Positions 47,277 to 54,491 of a stretch of DNA of 64,000 nt are shown here, in pieces. The stretch is from the NCBI GenBank assembly GCA_014584395.1, contig JACTMY010000001.1, positions 42,501 to 106,500 of the forward strand. Reading direction: 5' to 3'. The notes below the pieces were generated by a model. The model did no database searches, was not told where the DNA came from, and saw nothing but the letters and a program-made list of their open reading frames with translations. Within the stretch, counting starts at the first letter, position 1. Each line of letters opens with the position of its first letter. This DNA is from Planctomycetota bacterium (GTDB lineage: Bacteria > Planctomycetota > Planctomycetia > Gemmatales > HRBIN36). The position numbers were made by a program, and so were the translations under genes.

Positions 47277-47549
47277 ATGGATGAATATGAAACACCCATC
47301 GAATTTGAGGCGCCGCTCCATGTGAGCAAACTGGCTGGCAGTGCCGATCAACGGCAATGGCAGCGGATCGCTCGTCGTCTGCGCGCGGAGCTGATGGCCC
47401 ACCTCAACGACGTTGGGTGCATGAAGCCGGACGAGATGCAATCCTTGATTTCAGCTTTGGAGAGTGCGTTGGATTTCATGGTCAACGCCAACACGTTCGA
47501 TGCCCGCATCGAGTTTCTCGAACAAAATTACACAAGACCCATCTGGTAA
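47277..47549 (+). CDS. Small protein of unknown function
   Basis: 90 residues, ATG with AAGGGG about 13 bp upstream. Acidic and helical (RIARRLRAELMAHLNDVGCMKPDEM, of which 20 or fewer residues form each helix). No membrane segment or signal peptide. Host-like codon use. Not recognised; divergent from the acyl-CoA dehydrogenase gene. Confidence 0.6.
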   Translation: MDEYETPIEFEAPLHVSKLAGSADQRQWQRIARRLRAELMAHLNDVGCMKPDEMQSLISALESALDFMVNANTFDARIEFLEQNYTRPIW

Positions 47550-47659
47550 TCCGCGTCACGTCATCGCCATTGAGCGGTCATTTTTTTTGCTGATCGACGC
47601 ATCTACCGAATGTAGGCGGCACACTTGGGGTTAAAATGGTGGGAGGCTTTTAGATTACC

Positions 47660-47687
47660 TTGTCAGGGTCGACTCATCGACTATAAT
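47660..47687 (+). promoter_or_regulatory. Strong sigma70-type promoter of the IscA/HesB gene
   Basis: -35 TTGTCA (47660-47665), 16-bp spacer, -10 TATAAT (47682-47687, perfect match). The predicted start of transcription is near 47694, about 55 nt before the ATG. Confidence 0.75.
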
Positions 47688-47690
47688 GTC

Positions 47691-47704
47691 AATAGTGTAC
47701 TATT
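47691..47704. promoter_or_regulatory. Palindrome over the transcription start
   Basis: AATAGT-GT-ACTATT, perfect 6-bp arms with a 2-bp centre, immediately after the -10 of the promoter. Its position would let a bound dimer block RNA polymerase. It does not look like the known IscR, Fur or SufR site. Confidence 0.45.
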
Positions 47705-47748
47705 TGGTAAATGAAACGCTTCACCTTGCCCGTGGAGGTTTTACGCAC

Positions 47749-48177
47749 ATGAGCGCCACGCATACGGAACCCCAAAATCGAATTGCCTTGAACGGTCCCT
47801 CGGCCGCTCCGCAAGCGGACGCGGGGCAGGCGATTACCCTGACCGAACGGGCCGCCCAAGCCGTACAACGGTTCATTGAAGACCAAAGGCAAAGCGGCGC
47901 CATCAAGCCTGAAGACAAAATCTACTTGCGGCTCTCTGTCAAAGGCGGCGGCTGCAGCGGTTTCCAAAATAAGCTCGATCTTGACCCGCTCTACAATCAA
48001 AAGACCGATGAACTGATGGAGCAGCATGGCGTTCAGATCGTGATCGATCGGAAGAGCCTGCTCTACGTCGGCGGCGCCGTGGTCGATTTCCACAATGACC
48101 TCAACCGCCCAGGCTTCAGCGTGCAAAACCCCAATGCGAAAACCACTTGCGGCTGCGGCAGTTCGTATTCGGTCTAA
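47749..48177 (+). CDS. Iron-sulfur cluster assembly protein (IscA/ErpA/HesB type)
   Basis: 142 residues from the ATG at 47749 (GGAGG upstream). A Pro/Ala-rich lead of about 30 residues is followed by the A-type domain: ITLTERAAQAVQRFIEDQ, VKGGGCSGFQ, and the C-terminal TTCGCGSS. Three Cys ligands for a [2Fe-2S]/[4Fe-4S] cluster are therefore present. It acts as carrier or scaffold for cluster delivery. No isc or suf operon is adjacent. Ends at an intrinsic terminator. Confidence 0.93.
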   Translation: MSATHTEPQNRIALNGPSAAPQADAGQAITLTERAAQAVQRFIEDQRQSGAIKPEDKIYLRLSVKGGGCSGFQNKLDLDPLYNQKTDELMEQHGVQIVIDRKSLLYVGGAVVDFHNDLNRPGFSVQNPNAKTTCGCGSSYSV

Positions 48178-48202
48178 AACCCGCACTTTCCACTCACATG
48201 CC

Positions 48203-48241
48203 AACCCTTTCCTCATTACACTGGGGAGAGGGTTTTTTCTT
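48203..48241 (+). terminator. Intrinsic terminator after the IscA/HesB gene
   Basis: AACCCTTTCC (48203-48212) pairs with GGAGAGGGTT (48225-48234) with one G-U, 12-base loop, then TTTTCTT. The next gene starts less than 50 bp further on and must use read-through or a promoter inside this element. Confidence 0.75.
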
Positions 48242-48287
48242 GAGTTCATGGTCGATTGTCTTGTCGATCTCAGCCAGGGGCATGCAC

Positions 48288-48974
48288 ATGATGCTTCATC
48301 TCGGATGTCTAGTTCTCGCCAGTCTGATGTCCCGCGTGGATGAGGAGCCTATCCAGGTGCGGTTGGGAGAGCGTATCGTTTTTCTGGGCGATTCCATCAC
48401 GCAAGCCGGGGTTGGCCCGACCGGCTACGTCACCGCAATCAAAAATCATTTCGCCGACAAAAGGCCCGACCTGGGCGTCGAAGTCTTTGGAGCGGGCGTC
48501 AGCGGCAACAAGGTCCCCGACCTGGAGGCGCGGTTCAACCGGGATGTGCTTGCCAAGAAACCGACTCTCGTCGTCATCTACATCGGCATCAATGACGTTT
48601 GGCATGGCGAGAAGGATCCCAGCAAGGGCACCTCCGAGGCGGAATACGAAAAAGGCATCGACCTGCTGCTCAACATGTGCCGTCAAGCCAAGATGCGCGT
48701 CGTGCTATGCACGCCGAGCGTGATCGGCGAGCGCACCGATGGCAAGAATCCGTTGGATGCCAAGCTGGATCGCTACGCTGAATTGAGCCGCCAGGCGGCC
48801 AAGAAAGCACGCGTCCCCGTGTGCGATTTGCGGAAGGCGTTCATGGACTATTTAAAGCAGCACAATCGCGAGCAAAAAGCCTCGGGGATACTGACCAATG
48901 ACGGCGTCCATTTGACCGAGGCAGGCAACCAATTGGTGGCGGAGACGATCTTGTCCGCCTTGGGTGAAAAATAG
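48288..48974 (+). CDS. SGNH/GDSL hydrolase
   Basis: About 228 residues from the ATG at 48288 (AGGGG 7 bp upstream; ATG at 48282 or 48291 are alternatives). Short signal-like start (MMLHLGCLVLASL). SGNH blocks: I GDSITQAGVG, II GAGVSGNK, III GINDVWHG and V DGVHLTEAGN. Complete Ser-Gly-Asn-His set, so an active esterase or acetylhydrolase, perhaps on carbohydrate esters. Related in fold to the gene at 20791, but with the classical GDS serine motif. Confidence 0.9.
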   Translation: MMLHLGCLVLASLMSRVDEEPIQVRLGERIVFLGDSITQAGVGPTGYVTAIKNHFADKRPDLGVEVFGAGVSGNKVPDLEARFNRDVLAKKPTLVVIYIGINDVWHGEKDPSKGTSEAEYEKGIDLLLNMCRQAKMRVVLCTPSVIGERTDGKNPLDAKLDRYAELSRQAAKKARVPVCDLRKAFMDYLKQHNREQKASGILTNDGVHLTEAGNQLVAETILSALGEK

Positions 48975-48994
48975 TCCGCTGCTCCTGAAAGGGG

Positions 48995-49022
48995 AAAAAA
49001 CCACCGCGCATGGCGGCGGGTT
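48995..49022 (-). terminator. Intrinsic terminator
   Basis: Minus strand: AACC(C)GCCGC, loop CATGC, GCGGTGGTT with one bulged C, then TTTTTT. Between the convergent SGNH and secreted-protein genes, oriented for the latter. Confidence 0.6.
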
Positions 49023-49051
49023 GCCCTCTTGAAGCGTCGCCGGGTTCAATC

Positions 49052-49636
49052 CTAATCCTTGCCTTTGTCCTGATTTGAATCTTTATCCTTCTCTGGCTCC
49101 TTGGTTTTTTCCGGATTATATTTGAGCACGATCGTGCCATGCCGCATGTAGGAAGTGCGCGGTGTCGAGCCGACGTAGGGCCATTTGAATTCGACCTTGA
49201 TCACGTCTTTTTGCACGACCCCAAGCACAACGACGTCGCCGATGATGTTGCGTGAGGAGGTATGGCCTTTCAGGATTTTGGCGTATTGCCAGCGGATTTG
49301 GCCTTTGTCGAGCAAGAGGCCCTTCAATTCCAGTTTGTCTTTGCCGCCGCGGGTTTCGTAAATCGCTTCAAAGGACTTTTTGTCGCGCTTGGTGATCGTC
49401 ATCGTGGCGTCGCTGGTCTCCCTGCCCTTCTTGTCCGAGACGATCAGCTCCGTGCCTTCCCAGACATCGCCGATCTGGAAGCCATCGGCTTTCGGCGCAT
49501 CGATCGTCTCGCCCTTCGAGCCGCTCGCGGGCGGGTCGGTTTTTTCTTTTTTGTCCTTCGTGGATTGGGCGAGTAAAAACGCGGGGGCACCCATAACGCC
49601 CCACACACCGAGGATCAGCAACGTCGCACGCAACAT
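49052..49636 (-). CDS. Secreted protein of unknown function
   Basis: 194 residues from the ATG at 49636: signal peptide (cut near LLA-Q), a Lys/Glu/Ser-rich linker, then a beta-rich domain (IGDVWEGTELIV, ATMTITKRDKKSFEAIYETRG, LKGLLLDKGQIRWQYAKI) and a Lys/Asp-rich tail. The strand pattern resembles small planctomycete secreted proteins that measure up as lipocalin- or barrel-like, but no family is recognised. Confidence 0.7.
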   Translation of the reverse strand: MLRATLLILGVWGVMGAPAFLLAQSTKDKKEKTDPPASGSKGETIDAPKADGFQIGDVWEGTELIVSDKKGRETSDATMTITKRDKKSFEAIYETRGGKDKLELKGLLLDKGQIRWQYAKILKGHTSSRNIIGDVVVLGVVQKDVIKVEFKWPYVGSTPRTSYMRHGTIVLKYNPEKTKEPEKDKDSNQDKGKD

Positions 49637-49757
49637 GGTCCCGTTCCACAAAGAGAATCCATGGTTGGCAAGAATGGACCATTATTTCATGCCCCGGCCC
49701 CGCCCGTCAAGAAGGGAGTTGCGCAAGCGGCCCTGCTCGGATCGAACCAGGGGGAGT

Positions 49758-50528
49758 TTATTTGACAGGTTCCTTTTCGGGCCATGGCGCGCCCGCATCG
49801 ATCCAGGCGCGCAAGACGGCCACTTCACGATCTGGCAGCAGGTGGCTCCTGGCCATGGCCATGTCCGGCCGCTGGCCCGTGACGATGGCGATGAGCGAGC
49901 TTTGATGGCTCTGGCCGGGGATGACGAAAGCCTGCTTGCCTGGCGCGCCAAAGTAATCCTCTTTCCGATCAGCCCGAAAATCCCCGTAACCGCGGCGCGG
50001 GCCATGACAGCGCAAGCAAGCTTTTTCAATGATGGGGTACACTTCCTTCCAAAAGTCGATCTTATCGGCCACGCCGGCGGTGGGCTGAATCGCCTCCTTG
50101 GCTGTGAGGCCGTCCTTTCCGTCCAAAGGTTCGCCGACCAGTCGATGCAGCGGCTCTCGTTCTTGCACGGACATCTCGGTCCACCAGGCAAACAGCCCCG
50201 CCAACGAAGCCACCACCAGAAACGCCAGGACGCCGCTCCCCAAGATCCAACCGCCCTCAACCTTACGCTCCAGGCCAAACCGTTGTGCGAGAACGACAAC
50301 GATCCATTTCCAGTGCAGTGCCAAATGAACCAGCAAGATGGCAAGGAAGCCCGTGCTCAGCCAGAAATGGACTTGCCCCCACTGATGACGCGACCCATGC
50401 CAGAGGGCCAGCGTCCGGTTGCTGCCCGGCGGCAAGGTGAAATAGAGGATGTAGCCCGTCGCCAACATTCCCAAAAAGAATGCGGCGGCCAGGAGATCAA
50501 TAGCCAAGTTCGCCGTCGTCCGCTTCAT
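49758..50528 (-). CDS. DUF4405 membrane domain fused to a c-type cytochrome
   Basis: 256 residues from the ATG at 50528 (an upstream in-frame start would place NWI before it). Membrane helices near 8-30, 48-72 and 88-110 with spaced His residues (WHGSRHQWGQVHFW, LVHLALHWKW) as in DUF4405, a haem-b type bundle. A periplasmic segment follows with CLRCHG, the CxxCH haem-c site, and the planctomycete cytochrome C1-type ending (LLPDREVAVLRAWIDAGAPW). It would pass electrons between membrane haems and a periplasmic haem. Confidence 0.82.
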   Translation of the reverse strand: MKRTTANLAIDLLAAAFFLGMLATGYILYFTLPPGSNRTLALWHGSRHQWGQVHFWLSTGFLAILLVHLALHWKWIVVVLAQRFGLERKVEGGWILGSGVLAFLVVASLAGLFAWWTEMSVQEREPLHRLVGEPLDGKDGLTAKEAIQPTAGVADKIDFWKEVYPIIEKACLRCHGPRRGYGDFRADRKEDYFGAPGKQAFVIPGQSHQSSLIAIVTGQRPDMAMARSHLLPDREVAVLRAWIDAGAPWPEKEPVK

Positions 50529-50609
50529 GATCCAATTGTACAGAGCGAAGCCATGAAGCCTTATCACACATATCAAGATCCATGGATGGTCGCGGTGTGA
50601 TAGGTGACC

Positions 50610-51590
50610 TTATTGGGAATGCAAGGCGAAAGCCAAAGGCGACATGCAAGGCAAGGGAGATGATTCCGCCTGGCGCAACATCTCCTGGGAAGCCTTCGCC
50701 CATTCCGTGGGCTGAACGCGCTGGCAATAGCGCAGGTCATGGCTCGGGCGCGTCCTCTCCAGGACAGCCTTGGCCAGCACGGTTTGCTGTCGCTCCACCG
50801 CCAACACTGGGATGCCCCACCGGCTGGCGATCCAGGCATGGAGCGGCAGCGCCTCTTGTGCATCGGTCGACCAGATCAGCCTGACTTGAGGCAAGAGGGC
50901 ATGGACGTCGGCCGCCTGATGCCAACGAACGAAGGGGTCCAACTGCGATTGGCGCACAAACTGCTCGCGCGCAGTTCGCGTTGCCCCGTCGCCGACAATG
51001 AGCAGCCTGGTCTGGGGCCGGGCGTAATGCAAAATACAGAAGGCCCAGATCGCTTCACGCAATCCATCATGGAGGTGCATCCGACCCGCCCAGAGGATCC
51101 ATTCTTGCGCTTCCTTCGTCTCCAATCGCGGCCCCGAAGGATGCAGCGCTCGCCTGGGCGGAGCGGCCATGGGCGGCTTGACCTGCAGCAAGTCGATGGG
51201 CCAGCCGGCCTGGGCCCATGCTTTCCTGGCTTGCTCGTGGGGCACCCATCCGCAACAACCAGGCCAGTTCACCCGCAAGCGCGGCTGCGGCCATTGACCG
51301 AGCAGAACGGTCATGGGCCAGCGTGCATGCAGCCAGCGCAAGCCCAACGCCATGCCCGGCCCAGGCAGCGACGTCAAAAACCACGGTCGACCTGGAGTTC
51401 GCCAGGCTTGCCGCAGAGCACGATCCCAGGGAAAAGTGCCGCGCCGCTCCACCCGGATCGATTCTCCCGCCTGCTTTGGCAAGTCGCGGAGGAGTTGTCC
51501 CGCCCAGGTCGGCTGATTCCACTCGCCCAGCGGGTCCCAGATCATGGGGGAGCTTGCGGCGTCGCGTGTCTGGTTGCGTTCGTGCTTCAA
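50610..51590 (-). CDS. Glycosyltransferase-like protein (GT4/GT1 fold)
   Basis: About 326 residues from the TTG at 51590, which has GAGGAGG 6 bp upstream; an ATG at 51545 is the alternative. The middle has WILWAGRMHLHDGLREAIWAF, LLIVGDGATRTAREQF and a C-terminal LIWSTDAQEALPLHAWIASRWGIPVLA, matching GT-B glycosyltransferases (the E-x7-E-like acidic region is DAQEALPLHAW). N-terminal part is divergent. Donor and acceptor unknown. Confidence 0.7.
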   Translation of the reverse strand: MKHERNQTRDAASSPMIWDPLGEWNQPTWAGQLLRDLPKQAGESIRVERRGTFPWDRALRQAWRTPGRPWFLTSLPGPGMALGLRWLHARWPMTVLLGQWPQPRLRVNWPGCCGWVPHEQARKAWAQAGWPIDLLQVKPPMAAPPRRALHPSGPRLETKEAQEWILWAGRMHLHDGLREAIWAFCILHYARPQTRLLIVGDGATRTAREQFVRQSQLDPFVRWHQAADVHALLPQVRLIWSTDAQEALPLHAWIASRWGIPVLAVERQQTVLAKAVLERTRPSHDLRYCQRVQPTEWAKASQEMLRQAESSPLPCMSPLAFALHSQ

Positions 51591-51636
51591 GGATGCCTCC
51601 TCGCGATGCACATTGGCTCGTTCACCCGCTGCGACA

Positions 51637-52152
51637 TCATCGATCATCGCGGTTTTTTAAGCCCACGATCTTGCATTCCCCCTGCCGATGCCGCACGAAC
51701 AGGACGACGACTTCCTGCTCGGCTTTGGCCGTTGGGGAAGGATTCTTGACGTACACCAGCACGACGTGATCGGTCGGTCGCATGACCTTGTCCAGGTCCT
51801 TGCGCTCCGTCTCCGACAGTTTTTCACGAATGTCCTGATAGGGATAGGCGGGCCGGACCTCGAAATGGATCGATGGGCGATCGCGATGCTTTTCCAGCAG
51901 CCGGGAGAAATCGACTTCCAATTCCTTGCGATCGTAAATCGTGGTCTTCATGTCGTGACACCAGGGCACATCCACGAGGGCCATGATGTCGTCGAGATTG
52001 CGGCGCTGCATGGCCTTCATGAATTGGCCAACCAGTTCCCTGGCCTCGACGGCAGGATCGTTCTTGGTCGATGGCGGATCACTCTCCGAACCGAGGCAGG
52101 GCGACAGCAGTCCCGGGATCAGTAGGAAGCAGATGGACAAGCACCGAATCAT
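51637..52152 (-). CDS. Small secreted protein, NTF2-like in outline
   Basis: 171 residues from the ATG at 52152 (AAGGAGG 6 bp upstream). Signal peptide (cut near CLG-S), then a helix-strand pattern (ARELVGQFMKAMQRRNLDDIMALVDVPW, in pieces) like proteins of the NTF2/SnoaL fold, with a strand-rich end VVLVYVKN...EVVVLFVRH. No enzyme activity can be claimed. The glycosyltransferase-like gene starts 46 bp downstream. Confidence 0.7.
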   Translation of the reverse strand: MIRCLSICFLLIPGLLSPCLGSESDPPSTKNDPAVEARELVGQFMKAMQRRNLDDIMALVDVPWCHDMKTTIYDRKELEVDFSRLLEKHRDRPSIHFEVRPAYPYQDIREKLSETERKDLDKVMRPTDHVVLVYVKNPSPTAKAEQEVVVLFVRHRQGECKIVGLKNRDDR

Positions 52153-52270
52153 CTTGGGCCTCCTTGCCACAAAAGGGGAAAGGCACGTCGAACGGCTAGC
52201 TTCGCAATTTCCCGGCGTCTAGGCAAGATCACTTGCCCTGAGCGGCCCACGGTGCAGTCGACTCCAGGAT

Positions 52271-53458
52271 CTAAGCGGAGGAAGGCTTGGCTTGGGGGGG
52301 ATAGGCGCGTCCCTTCCATCGCGGCGATAGACCGAGCTTGGGACCCAAGTAGCCAAACCATTGGATGATGATCACGATGAGCACGCCCATGGGATGAAGC
52401 AAGGCGCCAAGCCATGATTGCTGGAATCTCAAGCAGCCAAGCAGGCGCGGAACGAGTGAAATGAGGATCGCTGCCAAGGTCAAGGCTCGCTCCACGCCGC
52501 CTAGCCAGGGCCAGGTGAAAAGCAACGCCCAAGGCAAGACCTGGCCGCCCAGGAGGAGCGTCGTCCAAAAGAATAACATGGGCAAACTGCTGGCCATGCC
52601 TTCCGTCGCATTCTTAGCAAAGCCCATGAACAGCGATCCCGCCGAAGTATACATCCGGCATTCGGCCGCGTCCGTCGCATCGAACAGATCGGTCGAACAA
52701 CCCCCGCGTCGATAGGAGCGGGGCAGTTGAATGCCGTCATGCAGCGAAGCCTGGATGGCGGCATGTCCCCCTGCTTTTTCATAGGCGCTGCGATGCGTGA
52801 TAAACAGTTGGCCGCACCCCGCGGCATAGGCGGCCACGTGAGGTAACTGCCGCATCCGCCGCAAGGGGAGAAACCCCAGGAGCAGAAAGTGAATGATCGG
52901 GATCACCAATTTTTCCAGCCAGCCCAGGGTGATCTGCCGCGGCAAACCGCTCCCCAAGTCGGCGTGCTGCAACTGCATGAAGCGCAGCATCCGTGGCAAA
53001 GCGTCCTTCTGCAAACGGACGTCCGCATCGATGAAGACGAGCCAGGGGGCGCGAGCGGCCTGGGCGAGTTGATGACAGGCAAACTGTTTGCCACACCAGC
53101 CCGGGGGCAAAGGCGAGCCTTCAATCCACCGAACGCGCGCATCGGAGCGGGCTATTTCCTGGACGATCGCCGCGGTGCGATCCGTCGAATGGTCGTCCAG
53201 GATCAACACCTCCATGGGCCAATCCTGTTGAGCCAAGGCTGAACGGACCGCTTCGGCAATGACGGCTTCTTCATTGCGCGCGGGAATCAAAACGGCGATG
53301 AGCGGCGCAGCGAGATCGGCAGGCGTGCGGGCGTCCGCAGCCTCAGGCGGGCTGCTGTCCGGTAATCGTCGATACTGGCGGAGATTGGCGAGAAAGAGCA
53401 ACGCGGGCAAGGCGGCCAAGGTCAACGCCAACAGCACCACGATGAGCATGACGACCAC
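52271..53458 (-). CDS. Carotenoid-type glycosyltransferase family 2
   Basis: 395 residues. N-terminal membrane helix, GT-A domain with IPARNEEAVI, LDDHSTDRT, the DxD-like FIDADVRL and later R-G-G acceptor-site segments, then three C-terminal helices (about 285-385). Such membrane GT2s (CrtQ/CruC-like) glycosylate carotenoids. It starts 2 bp after the acyltransferase stop in an operon with a carotenoid desaturase, so it likely adds the sugar to a C30 carotenoid; the sugar itself is unknown. Confidence 0.8.
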   Translation of the reverse strand: MVVMLIVVLLALTLAALPALLFLANLRQYRRLPDSSPPEAADARTPADLAAPLIAVLIPARNEEAVIAEAVRSALAQQDWPMEVLILDDHSTDRTAAIVQEIARSDARVRWIEGSPLPPGWCGKQFACHQLAQAARAPWLVFIDADVRLQKDALPRMLRFMQLQHADLGSGLPRQITLGWLEKLVIPIIHFLLLGFLPLRRMRQLPHVAAYAAGCGQLFITHRSAYEKAGGHAAIQASLHDGIQLPRSYRRGGCSTDLFDATDAAECRMYTSAGSLFMGFAKNATEGMASSLPMLFFWTTLLLGGQVLPWALLFTWPWLGGVERALTLAAILISLVPRLLGCLRFQQSWLGALLHPMGVLIVIIIQWFGYLGPKLGLSPRWKGRAYPPQAKPSSA

Positions 53459-53460
53459 CC

Positions 53461-54249
53461 TTAGGAGGCGGATTCAGTCTTGGTTTCCTGATGCCGGGCC
53501 GTGAAGCGTTGGCCCTTGAGTCGAGCGGTAAAGCTGCGCCAGAGATCGTAGATGCCGCCCACGCCCACCTTGCCCTCCAGCAGGGAAGTAAAGCCTTTGG
53601 GGCTGCGCGTCAGGGAGCGTGTTGCCAGTGCATCCATCGTTTGGCTGAGGGCTTCCTCAAGATAGCTGGTCCATTCCGCATGGCGGCGGGATTCCCCAAC
53701 GGTTTCGATGGCCGGGCCGAAGCGCAGCAGCACCTCGGGGGTTTTCTCGTTCCAAAAGGGATATTCGATGGCCAGGGGGACGACCACCGCCCTGGGCATC
53801 CGATGCAGGAGATATCCCAGACCGCCGCGCAGCTTGATGGGTCGACTGCGAACGTCGTAGAATTCTCCCTGGGCCGTGATCCACAATCCCGTATGGGGCT
53901 GTTTCAAAATCGCTTCGCTGGTTTTCAAAAACTCCCGCGCCCCCCAGAGCGTGCCCTGCTCGACGCCAAAGAAGCCTAACTTGCCAAAGATGGCATACTT
54001 TTTCAGCATGTCCATGTCGATGGGAGCGTAGCCGATCCGTTCGGGAAAAAGCTCGTTCGCCAACATGCAGACCAAGGGGTCCCACCACGAGGCGTGATTG
54101 AGCACGACGATCAACGGCAGGTTATCGGGAACGGTCGGGACCGGACTTTCCTCGTCCAGGCGAACAGCCGTGAAGCATTTACGCAGTTGATATCGCTTGA
54201 TGTACCAGACGAACCAGTCGTACAGCCAAGGCGAACGCGGCGGAATCAT
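53461..54249 (-). CDS. 1-acyl-glycerol-3-phosphate acyltransferase-like protein
   Basis: 262 residues from the ATG at 54249. PlsC/lysophospholipid acyltransferase fold: NHASWWDP (HxxxxD catalytic motif, about 63-70), a second motif region GFFGVEQGT, and ITAQGEFYD (about 140-150), followed by VVVPLAIEYPFW. No obvious membrane anchor beyond amphipathic helices. In this carotenoid operon a role acylating the glycosyl group, as CrtO does for staphyloxanthin, is the best guess; phospholipid synthesis is the alternative. Confidence 0.8.
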   Translation of the reverse strand: MIPPRSPWLYDWFVWYIKRYQLRKCFTAVRLDEESPVPTVPDNLPLIVVLNHASWWDPLVCMLANELFPERIGYAPIDMDMLKKYAIFGKLGFFGVEQGTLWGAREFLKTSEAILKQPHTGLWITAQGEFYDVRSRPIKLRGGLGYLLHRMPRAVVVPLAIEYPFWNEKTPEVLLRFGPAIETVGESRRHAEWTSYLEEALSQTMDALATRSLTRSPKGFTSLLEGKVGVGGIYDLWRSFTARLKGQRFTARHQETKTESAS

Positions 54250-54461
54250 CGGGACGGGGTTTCCTTGGCGGACGAGGAAGTGGAGTCGCTTTTTTTCGCG
54301 GGGCGTTTGACCAAAGAGGTCATGATACAGACCACGCCCAAGGCGACAAGCAACAAACCGATGCCCGTGTACAGCGCTGACGAGGAGGGTTTGAACGGCG
54401 TCATCCAAATCCAGATGCCGCCGCTGATGAGAAAAAGTAATCCCGCAAGAAAACTGCTCAT
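54246..54461 (-). CDS. Small two-helix membrane protein
   Basis: 71 residues: hydrophobic helices near 4-20 and 29-50, then a Ser/Lys tail (KRPAKKSDSTSSSAK). Its TGA overlaps the acyltransferase ATG by 4 bp and it starts 30 bp after the desaturase stop, so it belongs to the carotenoid operon. Not recognised; a scaffold for the membrane enzymes is a guess. Confidence 0.7.
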   Translation of the reverse strand: MSSFLAGLLFLISGGIWIWMTPFKPSSSALYTGIGLLLVALGVVCIMTSLVKRPAKKSDSTSSSAKETPSR

Positions 54462-54491
54462 GACCGCTCCGGTGTGAAACCAGCGGCCATT

